Assembly: GCA_040882055.1 (NCBI GenBank)
Contig: JBBECA010000007.1
Span: 1 to 47,003, forward strand
DNA length: 47,003 nt
Origin: Nitriliruptor sp040882055
GTDB taxonomy: Bacteria > Actinomycetota > Nitriliruptoria > Nitriliruptorales > Nitriliruptoraceae
Direction of reading: 5' to 3'
This document shows, one piece after another, positions 8,726 to 16,943 of the stretch; position 1 is the stretch's first letter, and every line of letters starts with the position of its first letter. The notes beneath the pieces were generated by a model that was not told where the DNA came from, ran no database searches, and was given only the letters and a program-made list of their open reading frames with translations. The translations under genes and the position numbers were made by a program.

Positions 8726-9621
8726 GCGCGGCCACCCGCCCGCAACCGACCCCCGTGGTGACGGTGGTCGTACCGGCGTTCCGTCGCGCCGACCGGCTCA
8801 CCTCCTGCCTCGAGGCCCTCGCCGCACAGGACGTGCCGCGGGACCACTTCGACGTGGTGGTCGTCGACGACGGCAGTCCGCAGCCGCTGGCTCCCGCCGC
8901 GCTGCCCTTCACCGAGCAGCTCCACGTGACCGTCCATCGGCAGGCGAACGCGGGTCCGGCCGCGGCGCGGAACGCCGGGGCGGCGCTGGCACGGGGCGCG
9001 TTGCTCGCCTTCACCGACGACGACTGCCGACCCCGGCCCGACTGGGTGCGCGAGCTGACCGCGGCCCACCACGGGGAGCCGGAGGCGCTGCTCGGCGGCG
9101 ACGTGGTCAACGCGCTCGACGACCCGTACGCCGAGGCGAGCCAGCTGTTGGTGACCTTCCTCTACGACTGGTACGCGGACGAGGACCGTGGCCGGTTCTT
9201 CGCCTCCAACGACCTCGCCGTCCCGGCGGCCGGGTTCCACGCGCTCGGCGGCTTCGACGACAGCTTCCCCCGGCCCGGCGGCGAGGACCGTGAGCTGTGC
9301 GAACGGTGGGCACGCGACGGCCGTCCCCTCCGACGCGTCCCCACCGCCATCGTGGACCACGAACACCGGATGGACCTGCGCGGGTTCTGGCGGCAGCAGA
9401 CCAACTACGGACGTGGCGCCCACGACCTGCACCGGCGCCGACAGGCGGTGGGCGGAGGCGGGCTCCGGCCCGAGGGACCGCGCTTCTACTGGCGCATGGT
9501 CACCGCTCCGTTCCGTACCGGTCGTCCGGACGCGTGGAAGCTCGCGACGCTGCTGGTGCTCTCCCAGGTCGCCAACGTCTACGGCTTCGCCAGCGAGATC
9601 GTCCGCGCCCGTCGCAGCTGA
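8722..9621 (+). CDS. Glycosyltransferase family 2
   Basis: A 299-residue GT-A glycosyltransferase. The N-terminus shows TVVVPAFRRADRL, then VVVVDDGS (about 46-52), the GPAAARNAG segment and an acidic metal motif D99-D100-D101 (FTDDDCRPRPDW). The later pattern GGFDDSFPRPGGEDRELCERW matches the (E/G)D acceptor-side motif of the family. The C-terminal segment (about 275-290) is mildly hydrophobic and may associate with the membrane. GTG start, 4-base overlap with the previous gene. It ends 9 bases from the convergent ABC transporter stop, and no hairpin is visible between them. Confidence 0.92.
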   Translation: MSAATRPQPTPVVTVVVPAFRRADRLTSCLEALAAQDVPRDHFDVVVVDDGSPQPLAPAALPFTEQLHVTVHRQANAGPAAARNAGAALARGALLAFTDDDCRPRPDWVRELTAAHHGEPEALLGGDVVNALDDPYAEASQLLVTFLYDWYADEDRGRFFASNDLAVPAAGFHALGGFDDSFPRPGGEDRELCERWARDGRPLRRVPTAIVDHEHRMDLRGFWRQQTNYGRGAHDLHRRRQAVGGGGLRPEGPRFYWRMVTAPFRTGRPDAWKLATLLVLSQVANVYGFASEIVRARRS

Positions 9622-9630
9622 CACCTCGGA

Positions 9631-11421
9631 TCAGGCGGTCACCTGCAGCAGCTGGGCGTGCCGCGACGCGAGCTCGTCGAAGGGGGCGACGTCGACGATG
9701 CGGCCCTCGTCGAGCAGCACCACCCGGTCGCAGCGTCGGACCGTGGAGAGCCGGTGGGCGACGGTGATGACGGTGCGCTCGCGCCGCAGCAGCTCGAGCT
9801 GATCCATCAGCTGCCCCTCGGTGGTCTGGTCGAGCGCCGACGTGCCCTCGTCGAGGATCAGCACCCCGGGTCGGCGGTAGAGCGCGCGGGCGATCGCGAC
9901 GCGCTGCCGCTGTCCGCCCGAGACCCGCGCGCCGCGTTCTCCGACCACGCTGTCGAGCCCGTCGGGGAGCGACGCGACGAAGTCCTCGAGCTGTGCGAGG
10001 CGGACGGCCTCGCGCACCCGGTCGTCGTCGACGTCGTCCTCGGCGACACCGAGCGCGATGTTGCGACGCAGCGAGGTATCGGCGAGGAAGATGCTCTGGT
10101 GCACGACCCCGAGGTTGGCGTGCCATCCGGCCGTGTGCTCGGCGAGCGGCTGCCCGTCGACGGTCACGCTGCCCTCGGTCGGCGGGAGCAGGCCGAGCAG
10201 CACATCCACGAGCGTCGACTTGCCGCCCCCGGTGGGTCCGACGATCCCGACGAACTCACCCGCGCGGATGGTGAGGTCGATGTCGCGGAGCGCCTCCTCG
10301 TGTGACCCCGGGTAGCGCACGTGCACGCCCTCGAGGCGGAGCTCATCGGTCAGCGGGAACCGGGGCGTGCGGTCGAGCTCCTCGTCGTCGACCCGTTCCG
10401 GGGCGGGGAACCGCAGCACGTCCTCGTGGACGAAGCTGATGCCCGCTTCGGCGAACTTCAACGAGTTGAGGGCGACCATCACCTCCTGGAGGGAGGGCTG
10501 CATCCGCACGGCGGTGTAGCCGAACAACCCGAGCACGGGCAGGGCCTCGAGCGCGCCGCCGGAGATCAGGACGTTGACCGCGAGGAAACCGAGGATGAAG
10601 AGGATGAGCGCGGTCTCGATCACCATGCGGGGCAGCTCGCTGGCGGTGGAACGCAGGTACTTCGCCCGCGCCAGCCCCTCGCGTTCGCGGGCGAAGGCGT
10701 CGACGTAGAACCGTCGCCGACCGAGGACGGTCACGTCGCGCCACCCCTCGAGCGACTCCTGCAACGTCTGCAGGCTCCGTCGCGAGTGGCCCTGCGCACG
10801 CGAGCCGAGCCGCTTGACCCGCGGGTGGACCACGCGGGTCATCGCCCAGGTCACCGGACCGAGGAAGCCGAGCGCGGCCAGCGTCGCGAGGGGACTCGTA
10901 GCCACCAGCACCAGGCTCAGTCCGATGATCACGCACGTGTGGGAGACCAGCTTGACCGCGGGCACCAGCGCTTCCCGCGAGAACTGACGGACGTTGTCGT
11001 AGGCGTTGCGTACCAGCTCCGAGGAGTTGCGCTGGAGGTGGAAGGTGTGCGGCATCGCGAGGTAGCCGGCGAACAACCGGGTCGAGAGGCGGGCACCCGC
11101 ATCCTCCGCCGACTGGTACTGCAGGTACGCCTGGCCGATGACGATCGCCGCACGCACGAGGAAGAACAGCACGATGAGCACGCCGACGACCGTCATGATC
11201 GTGGTCTCGCTCGCGCCCGGGAACACCTCGCGGAGGTCCCCGATCACCGGCAGATCGAACCCGCTGGCCTCGCTGGTGATGCGGGTCAGCAGCCCGAAGA
11301 CCACCAGCGCGCTCAGCGCCTCGAGGCCCGCGACGACGATGGCCAGGCCGATCACGGCGACCCATCGGGCACGCCCCTCCGGCCCGAGCAGGACCAGGCA
11401 ACGGCGCAGCGAGGTGAACAC
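9631..11421 (-). CDS. ABC transporter, fused membrane and ATPase domains (PglK-like lipid-linked glycan flippase)
   Basis: A 596-residue half-transporter. Membrane segments fall at about 20-45, 75-100, 155-195 and 265-300. The ATPase domain (about 360-596) has Walker A GPTGGGKST (395-403), signature VSGGQ (500-504), Walker B LILDE (521-525) and the switch histidine H556. Overall layout and the local context of glycosyltransferases match flippases of the PglK/WlaB kind, which move lipid-linked oligosaccharides across the cytoplasmic membrane; a multidrug-type exporter cannot be excluded. The open frame reaches 11814, but the added residues are Arg/Pro/Ser-rich and would run into the start of the opposite gene, so GTG 11421 is preferred. 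A TACCCT hexamer (minus) lies 40 bases before it. Confidence 0.88.
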   Translation of the reverse strand: MFTSLRRCLVLLGPEGRARWVAVIGLAIVVAGLEALSALVVFGLLTRITSEASGFDLPVIGDLREVFPGASETTIMTVVGVLIVLFFLVRAAIVIGQAYLQYQSAEDAGARLSTRLFAGYLAMPHTFHLQRNSSELVRNAYDNVRQFSREALVPAVKLVSHTCVIIGLSLVLVATSPLATLAALGFLGPVTWAMTRVVHPRVKRLGSRAQGHSRRSLQTLQESLEGWRDVTVLGRRRFYVDAFAREREGLARAKYLRSTASELPRMVIETALILFILGFLAVNVLISGGALEALPVLGLFGYTAVRMQPSLQEVMVALNSLKFAEAGISFVHEDVLRFPAPERVDDEELDRTPRFPLTDELRLEGVHVRYPGSHEEALRDIDLTIRAGEFVGIVGPTGGGKSTLVDVLLGLLPPTEGSVTVDGQPLAEHTAGWHANLGVVHQSIFLADTSLRRNIALGVAEDDVDDDRVREAVRLAQLEDFVASLPDGLDSVVGERGARVSGGQRQRVAIARALYRRPGVLILDEGTSALDQTTEGQLMDQLELLRRERTVITVAHRLSTVRRCDRVVLLDEGRIVDVAPFDELASRHAQLLQVTA

Positions 11422-11460
11422 GGGGTTCCGAGCGGGTGGCGGTCGTCGACGGGACCGCCG

Positions 11461-11466
11461 AGGGTA
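11461..11466 (-). promoter_or_regulatory. Candidate -10 element TACCCT for the ABC transporter
   Basis: TANNNT hexamer on the minus strand, 40 bases before the GTG at 11421, in the 220-base divergent region. The mirrored element for the opposite gene is at 11540. No clear -35 is visible. Confidence 0.3.
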
Positions 11467-11539
11467 GTGGGCACCACCCTCGCGCACCCGTGAGGGGAAC
11501 CGGCGGGCAGTCGGACGTGCCGCGCCAGGGGGCGGTCCG

Positions 11540-11545
11540 TAGGCT
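11540..11545 (+). promoter_or_regulatory. Candidate -10 element TAGGCT
   Basis: TANNNT hexamer about 97 bases before the ATG at 11642. The same hexamer precedes the EAL gene (32541), in similar CCGTAGGCT context. Confidence 0.35.
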
Positions 11546-11641
11546 CGGCGTGCCGGGGGCCGGCGCGGGCCTCGGCGTCCTCGATCAGCTCCCGACGCCA
11601 CCGCGCTGCGACCTGCTCCCGAGACCGACGATGGACCCCTC

Positions 11642-13186
11642 ATGGCCGGATCCCCCACCCCCTCGCCCGCTGCCGACCGGGGCGACGACCGCACCGTGGT
11701 CGTCGTCGGCGCCGGGCCCGCCGGGCTCACGGCGGCGTGGGTGCTCACCCGTGAAGGGGTCGACGTCGAGGTGCTCGAGGCGGACCCGGACAAGGTCGGC
11801 GGGATCTCGCGCACCGAGGATCACGGCGGGTACCGGTTCGACATCGGCGGTCACCGCTTCTTCACCAAGGCCGACGAGGTCGAGAAGCTCTGGCACGAGA
11901 TCCTGCCCGCGCAGGAGTGGCTCCACGTCGAACGTATGTCGCGCATCTACTACCGGGGGGTCTTCTTCGACTACCCGCTGAAGGCGAGCGACGCCCTGCG
12001 CAAGCTCGGTCTGTTCGAATCCGTCCTGTGCGTGTTGTCCTACCTGAAAGCCAGAGCCCTCCCGCGCCGTGACGTGCGCAGCTTCGAGGACTGGACCGTC
12101 AACCACTTCGGCTGGCGCCTGTACCGCATCTTCTTCAAGACCTACACCGAGAAGGTGTGGGGACGGCCGTGCACCGAGATCTCGGCGGACTGGGCGGCGC
12201 AGCGGATCAAGGGGCTCTCGCTGCTGTCCGCCGTCCGCAACGCCCTCCCGACGATGCCCTGGGAACGGCGGCGACGCGGCGGCGACGCGCCGGTGATCAA
12301 GACCCTGATCGAGACCTTCGCCTACCCGCGGCTGGGTCCGGGCCAGATGTGGGAGCACGCTGCGGCGCAGGTCGAGGCCGCCGGCAACCCGGTGCGGATG
12401 GGCACGCGCGTGGTGGGCATCGACCGTGACGATGCGGGCGTGATGAGCGTCACCGTCGAGGACGCCGACGGCCGACGGCAGGTGCACGGCACCGACTACG
12501 TGACCTCGATGCCGCTCTCGCAGCTGGTCCAGATCATGGATCCCCCTGCCCCCGACCACGTGCGTGAGGCGGCCGATCTCCTCGAGTACCGCGACTACCT
12601 CACCATCGTGCTCGTGGTCGACCGCGAGGAGGTCTTCCCCGACAACTGGATCTACATCCACGAGCCCGAGGTCCAGCTCGGTCGCATCCAGAACTACAAG
12701 AACTGGTCGCCCCACATGGTCCCCGACGCCTCCCGGACGGCGCTCGGGCTCGAGTACTTCACCACCGCCGGTGACCTCGACCTGTGGGAGACCGACGACG
12801 AGACCCTCATCGCGATGGGCATCGAGGAGTCGGCACGGATCGGTCTGGTCGACCCCGCCGAGGTCCTCGACGCGACGGTGGTCCGGATGCGTCGGGCCTA
12901 CCCCGTCTACGACGAGCACTACGCCGCCAACGTCGAGGCCATCCGGGTCTGGCTCGACGAGGCCGTGCCGAACCTGCAGACCGTCGGGCGCAACGGGATG
13001 CACAAGTACAACAACCAGGACCACTCGATGATGGCCGCCCTGCTCGCCGCGCGGAACCTGCTCGGCGAGGACTGGGACCCGTGGAAGGTCAACACCGACG
13101 CGGAGTACCACGAGGAGGTCCGGCCAGGCGCGGACACCGCTGGGCGGGGCGTGCCGGGCAAGGCCGCACCGCTGCCGGGCCGGTGA
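11642..13186 (+). CDS. FAD/NAD(P)-dependent amine oxidase / UDP-galactopyranose mutase-like protein
   Basis: A 514-residue flavoprotein. The dinucleotide-binding motif VVVVGAGPAGLTAAWVL lies at about 19-35, with GGISRT and FDIGGHRFF following, as in UDP-galactopyranose mutases and protoporphyrinogen-oxidase-like enzymes (COG1232). The segment FKTYTEKVWG followed by IKGLSLLSA is typical of the family members found in polysaccharide loci. It may interconvert pyranose and furanose forms of a nucleotide sugar or oxidise a sugar; sequence alone does not decide. The first 18 residues are Pro/Ser/Asp-rich and probably flexible. ATG start. Its stop overlaps the next GT2 start by 4 bases, so the two are coupled. 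Confidence 0.87.
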   Translation: MAGSPTPSPAADRGDDRTVVVVGAGPAGLTAAWVLTREGVDVEVLEADPDKVGGISRTEDHGGYRFDIGGHRFFTKADEVEKLWHEILPAQEWLHVERMSRIYYRGVFFDYPLKASDALRKLGLFESVLCVLSYLKARALPRRDVRSFEDWTVNHFGWRLYRIFFKTYTEKVWGRPCTEISADWAAQRIKGLSLLSAVRNALPTMPWERRRRGGDAPVIKTLIETFAYPRLGPGQMWEHAAAQVEAAGNPVRMGTRVVGIDRDDAGVMSVTVEDADGRRQVHGTDYVTSMPLSQLVQIMDPPAPDHVREAADLLEYRDYLTIVLVVDREEVFPDNWIYIHEPEVQLGRIQNYKNWSPHMVPDASRTALGLEYFTTAGDLDLWETDDETLIAMGIEESARIGLVDPAEVLDATVVRMRRAYPVYDEHYAANVEAIRVWLDEAVPNLQTVGRNGMHKYNNQDHSMMAALLAARNLLGEDWDPWKVNTDAEYHEEVRPGADTAGRGVPGKAAPLPGR

Positions 13187-14046
13187 CCGACGCCGTCACG
13201 GTCGTCGTCCCCACACGGGACCGTCACCACCTCGTGACCGAGGCGATCGACAGCGCGCTCGCGCAGCGCGATGTCCCCGTCGAGGTGCTGGTCGTCGACG
13301 ATGGCTCACGGGATCCGGTGCTGCTGCCCGCCGACCCGCGGCTGCGGGTCGTCCGGCACCTGCGGTCACGCGGCGTATCGGCGGCGCGCAACCTCGGCAT
13401 CTCGCTGGCGAGCACGCGCTTCCTGGCGTTCCTCGACGACGACGACCGGGTCCACCCCGACTGGTTGTCGCGATCGCTCGAGGTGCACGCGAGCACGGAC
13501 GCGCCCGAACCGATCGGCGTGCTGTCGTCGGTGGCCGTCGTGGACGAGCACGGCGACACACGCGAGGTGCGGACCCCGCCGCGGCTGCTGCCCCGTGGGT
13601 GCCGCTTCTCGCTCGAGCCGCTGGAACCCGGACGCTCGTACTTCAGCAAGCAGACGCTGGTGGTCCCGCGCGAGGCGCTGCTCGCCGTCGACGGGTTCGA
13701 CGAATCCTTCCGCTCGCGCGTGGTCACCGAGCTGTTCTGGCGCCTGAACGCGGTCTGTTCCCTCGTCGGTGTCGAGGACGTGACCTACGAGCTGCGCGCC
13801 CACGACGGTCCCCGGTTGTCCGGCGATCCCCAGCTCCGGCAGGCCAGCTTCCAGCAGCTGCTCGACGTCCACGGCGAGCTGCTCGCCACCTACCCGACGG
13901 CGTTCGCGCGGCTGCTCGCCGAGCACGCGCGCACCTCCGCACGCGACGGGCGCTACCTCGCCGCGGCCTCCGCTGCGGCCCGCTCGCTGCGACTCGCGCC
14001 GCTGCGGCCCCTCCGCCATGCCCGGCGCGATCGCCGCACCAGCTGA
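13183..14046 (+). CDS. Glycosyltransferase family 2
   Basis: A 287-residue GT-A glycosyltransferase: VTVVVPTRDRHHLV at the start, VEVLVVDDGS at about 33-42, SRGVSAARNLG, and the metal-binding acidic run D85-D88 (FLDDDDRVHPDW). The C-terminal 40 residues are Arg/Ala-rich with no membrane segment. GTG start overlapping the flavoprotein stop by 4 bases, so it is translationally coupled and probably works on the same glycan. It ends 6 bases from the convergent dehydrogenase gene. Confidence 0.9.
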   Translation: MTDAVTVVVPTRDRHHLVTEAIDSALAQRDVPVEVLVVDDGSRDPVLLPADPRLRVVRHLRSRGVSAARNLGISLASTRFLAFLDDDDRVHPDWLSRSLEVHASTDAPEPIGVLSSVAVVDEHGDTREVRTPPRLLPRGCRFSLEPLEPGRSYFSKQTLVVPREALLAVDGFDESFRSRVVTELFWRLNAVCSLVGVEDVTYELRAHDGPRLSGDPQLRQASFQQLLDVHGELLATYPTAFARLLAEHARTSARDGRYLAAASAAARSLRLAPLRPLRHARRDRRTS

Positions 14047-14052
14047 CGACGG

Positions 14053-15057
14053 TCAGCCGACGGCGCCGCCGAGCAACGCACCCGTCGCGAGCACGTCGTC
14101 GGCCGTCCCGGTCGCGAGCGCGAGGATCGCCGCCGCCCACATCTCGGCACCGCGTTCCAGGGTCTCGTCGGTCCACCAGGCCGAGTGCCCGGTCTGGACG
14201 ATGCGCCCCTCGGCGAGCAGATCGTCCACGTGGTCGCCACCGAGGTGCTCGTCGTCGACGGCGTAGCCCCGCAGGTGACCGCGCCGGATGGCATCGATGA
14301 CCGCCTCGTCGTCGACCAGTCGGCAGCGGCTCGAGTTGATCAGCACCGCGCCTTCGGGCATCAGTGCGAGCTGTTCGGCGGTGACGATGGCTCCGCCACG
14401 GAACGGCAACGGGCAGTGGAGGCTGACCACGTGGCTGCGTCGGTACAGCTCGGCACGGTCGACGTAGGTGACCCCCGGCACGGGCTTCGGCGCGATGTCG
14501 TAGCTGATCGTGCGCATCCCGATCCCCTGGGCGAGGTGGGCGACCCGGCTGCCGATGCGACCGCAACCGACGAGCCCGAGCGTGCGTCCAGCGAGCTCGA
14601 AGCCGCGGAGCGACGTGCCGGCGTGGACGCGGCCGCGGGACCGGTCGTTGCCGAGGTGCGCACGGCTCGAGAGCATCAGCATCAGGCCGATGGACTGCTC
14701 GGCCACCGCCTGGGTCGAGTAGTCCGGGAGGGTGCAGAGCAGGATCCCGCGGCGGTCGAGCGCGTCGATGTCGATGAAGTCGAAGCCCGTGGCGTGCAAC
14801 GCGATGGCCCGCAGGCGGGGCAGGCGGTCGATGATGTCGGCCGTCAGGGTCGGCGACACCTTCGGTGTCAGCGCGACCACCTCGGCGTCCGCGAACCGGG
14901 CGACCATCTCGTCGGGGGTCATCCGATCCGGACCGGCGTGGAAGGTGATCTGCGCGATCCGCTCGAGCGCGGCGGCGTCCTGCGGCCGCAGGCTGTCGCG
15001 GCCCTGCACGGACGCGAGCACGACCCGCGGCCGGCGGTCGACGCCACCAGACTCCAC
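14053..15057 (-). CDS. D-isomer-specific 2-hydroxyacid dehydrogenase family protein
   Basis: A 334-residue NAD-dependent dehydrogenase of the phosphoglycerate/formate dehydrogenase superfamily. The nucleotide motif is G-C-G-R-I-G (164-169). The expected catalytic triad is present: R244 (in NSSRCRLVD, where the usual form is NxARGxxVD), E270 (VDDEHL) and H291 (TGHSAWW). The loop around R244 and the sequence after H291 depart from serine-biosynthesis SerA, and there is no C-terminal ACT domain, so it is not a standard SerA. In a polysaccharide locus it may act on a sugar acid or lactate-like substituent; this is inference. GTG start with GGGGGACGAG just upstream. TACCGT (15108-15113, minus) is a possible -10. 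Confidence 0.87.
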   Translation of the reverse strand: MESGGVDRRPRVVLASVQGRDSLRPQDAAALERIAQITFHAGPDRMTPDEMVARFADAEVVALTPKVSPTLTADIIDRLPRLRAIALHATGFDFIDIDALDRRGILLCTLPDYSTQAVAEQSIGLMLMLSSRAHLGNDRSRGRVHAGTSLRGFELAGRTLGLVGCGRIGSRVAHLAQGIGMRTISYDIAPKPVPGVTYVDRAELYRRSHVVSLHCPLPFRGGAIVTAEQLALMPEGAVLINSSRCRLVDDEAVIDAIRRGHLRGYAVDDEHLGGDHVDDLLAEGRIVQTGHSAWWTDETLERGAEMWAAAILALATGTADDVLATGALLGGAVG

Positions 15058-15107
15058 CTCGTCCCCCGGCGTCGTGTCGGCTGTCGCGTCGGCTCAGGTC
15101 GGCTGGA

Positions 15108-15113
15108 ACGGTA
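15108..15113 (-). promoter_or_regulatory. Candidate -10 element TACCGT for the dehydrogenase
   Basis: TANNNT hexamer on the minus strand 51 bases before the GTG at 15057, inside the near-palindrome ACGGTACCG. It shares the divergent region 15058-15252 with the plus-strand element at 15206. Confidence 0.3.
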
Positions 15114-15205
15114 CCGAGCTGCGACAGCACCGCGACGCAGGTCCAACGCCCGTCCGGCCCCGCTTCGTCGTCGTGGGCTCGCGCCGAGACGGCGGTGATC
15201 CGGCC

Positions 15206-15211
15206 TAGACT
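15206..15211 (+). promoter_or_regulatory. Candidate -10 element TAGACT
   Basis: TANNNT hexamer 47 bases before the proposed GTG start at 15253; it would give a leader of about 35 bases containing the GGAGG site. Confidence 0.35.
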
Positions 15212-15252
15212 CCCTCGTCTGCACACGCACCGAAGATGGGATGGAGGGCGCC

Positions 15253-16878
15253 GTGGCGACCACCTCCACCCACGTGGATGCGCCGGCTGCGCGGGGTACG
15301 TCCGGACGGTCGTGGCGGCTGGCGCCTCCGGCCCTCGTGGTCCTCGGGTGGCTGGCCGCGCTGCCGCTGGTCGGTGACTACGGCAACCCCGACGGACCGT
15401 CGTACGCGATCGTGGCCCGGCTGTGGCTCCAGGGCAGCTGGGCCGACGCCGTCAACGCCTACTGGGGGCCGTTGCTGTCGTGGTTGGCCGTCCCTTTCCT
15501 CGCCGTCGGGGTCCCGGACCTGCTCGCACTGCGGGTGGTGCTGCTGCTCGGCGCCCTCGCCTGCCTGGTGCCCCTCCGAGCCCTCGCCCACCGAGCTGGC
15601 GCCGGCGAGCGGGCGACCGACCTCGCGCTCGTGGCCACCGCTCCCCTGTTGGTCTACGCCGCCTCGTTCGGGCTGTACGCCGACGTCCTGATGGCCGGCG
15701 CCCTGTTGCGCAGCCTCGAACTGGCCACGCGCCGCGAGGTCCGCGAGGACCCTTGGCTCCTGGTGCGGGCGGGAGCGTGGGCCGGGGTGGCGTACCTGGC
15801 GCGGGCGTACGCCGTCCCGGTCGTGCTCGTCTCGATCCCGCTGATCGCGCTCACCCACGTCCTCACGTCGCCGGAGGCCGATCGCCGACTCGCCCGGGCG
15901 GTTCGGCACGCCGCCATGCTGCTCGCAGGGTTCGCGCTGGTGGGGGGCAGCTGGGCCGTCGTGCTCAGCCTCTCGGAGGGGGAACCCACGTTCTCGACCT
16001 CCGCCGGGTTCAACGCCGACCTCGTCGCGCCCGGATCGGCGGGGAACCCGTTCAACCGGCCGGGGCTCCACGAACCCGTCCGGGCTGGTGGCCTGAGCGG
16101 CTGGGAGGAGCCGTCGCAGCTGCCGATCCCGCTGCGATCGGACGCGGGATCGGCTGGGACCGGCGGCGAGCTCGGTGAGCGCGATGCCAGCCAGCGGGCC
16201 GAGCTCGCGGTGGCCAACGCCCGGATCGCGGTCGGGTCGGTCCTGCGCCGCGGGGCACCGCTCGCGCTGCTGGCGGCGCTCGCCCTCGCCGCGGTGGTCG
16301 GCGGCAGACGTCGGGCGTCGTCCGCGCTGTTCGCTCCGCTACTGACCGGCGCCGTCGCGGCCGGCGGTCTGCTCGCCATCATCGCCATCGAGCGCTACCT
16401 GTGGTTCCCGATCCTCGCGGCCGTCCCCGCCGCGGCGCTCGGACTGGACGTGGTGCTCGCGCGCAGCCGCCGCCTCGGTCTGGCCGTCGGCGCCGCGACG
16501 ATCCTCCTGATGGTCCTCGCTGCGGCGCACGGGCTGCTGCCTCGCGTCGGCGCCCACGAGGAGGTCACGGTCGCTGCAGCGACCCTCGAGGACACACCGT
16601 CGCTCGGCCGGGTCGCCACGATCGACAGCTGGCAGCGCTCGCACCTGCTGTGCTTCCACACCGACTGCACCTACCTCGGGCGTCCGGACGCGGAGACCGT
16701 CGCGGCGGTCGGTACCGAGCTCCGAGCCGCTGACGTCGACCACCTGCTCGTCTGGGGCGACGACGTCCGCGAGCTACCGGGCCTCGCGGAGCACGTCGAC
16801 CGGCGGAGCGACCTGACGATCCTCCGCGTCACCGCGGACGGGTTCGAACCCCACCTCGTCTTCGACGACCTCCCGTGA
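15253..16878 (+). CDS. Polytopic membrane protein, dolichyl-phosphate-mannose-mannosyltransferase-like (GT-C)
   Basis: An integral membrane protein of 541 residues with roughly nine to eleven hydrophobic segments (positions approximate). It has an early loop GDYGNPDGPSYAIVARLWLQG, where GT-C enzymes carry acidic catalytic residues, and a soluble C-terminal part (last 110 residues). Layout and context suggest a GT-C glycosyltransferase or arabinofuranosyl/mannosyl-transferase-like protein using a polyprenyl-phosphate sugar at the outer face, but no diagnostic motif proves this. I chose GTG 15253 because GGAGG (15243-15247) lies 5 bases before it; the ATG at 15241 is in frame and would add four residues. 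The central part (about 260-310) is a hydrophilic Gly/Ser/Pro loop. Confidence 0.8.
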   Translation: MATTSTHVDAPAARGTSGRSWRLAPPALVVLGWLAALPLVGDYGNPDGPSYAIVARLWLQGSWADAVNAYWGPLLSWLAVPFLAVGVPDLLALRVVLLLGALACLVPLRALAHRAGAGERATDLALVATAPLLVYAASFGLYADVLMAGALLRSLELATRREVREDPWLLVRAGAWAGVAYLARAYAVPVVLVSIPLIALTHVLTSPEADRRLARAVRHAAMLLAGFALVGGSWAVVLSLSEGEPTFSTSAGFNADLVAPGSAGNPFNRPGLHEPVRAGGLSGWEEPSQLPIPLRSDAGSAGTGGELGERDASQRAELAVANARIAVGSVLRRGAPLALLAALALAAVVGGRRRASSALFAPLLTGAVAAGGLLAIIAIERYLWFPILAAVPAAALGLDVVLARSRRLGLAVGAATILLMVLAAAHGLLPRVGAHEEVTVAAATLEDTPSLGRVATIDSWQRSHLLCFHTDCTYLGRPDAETVAAVGTELRAADVDHLLVWGDDVRELPGLAEHVDRRSDLTILRVTADGFEPHLVFDDLP

Positions 16879-16903
16879 CGGACGGACCCTGCCGGCGCGC
16901 CGG

Positions 16904-16909
16904 TAGCGT
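16904..16909 (+). promoter_or_regulatory. Candidate -10 element TAGCGT
   Basis: TANNNT hexamer 35 bases before the proposed GTG start at 16944 of the pyruvyl transferase gene, in the 65-base gap left by choosing that start. It may give the gene its own promoter in addition to readthrough. Confidence 0.3.
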
Positions 16910-16943
16910 TCCCCGAGGCCGTCCCGCGAGCCCAGGAGCCGTC

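Noticed and set aside
11422..11814. N-terminal extension of the ABC transporter to 11814
   Set aside because: Arg/Pro/Ser/Thr-rich, would overlap the opposite flavoprotein gene, and no transporter family has such a part.
15105..15117. GGTACC-centred palindromes at 15108 and 28538 as a shared operator
   Set aside because: The palindromes are short and differ outside GGTACC; better explained by TACCGT -10 elements.
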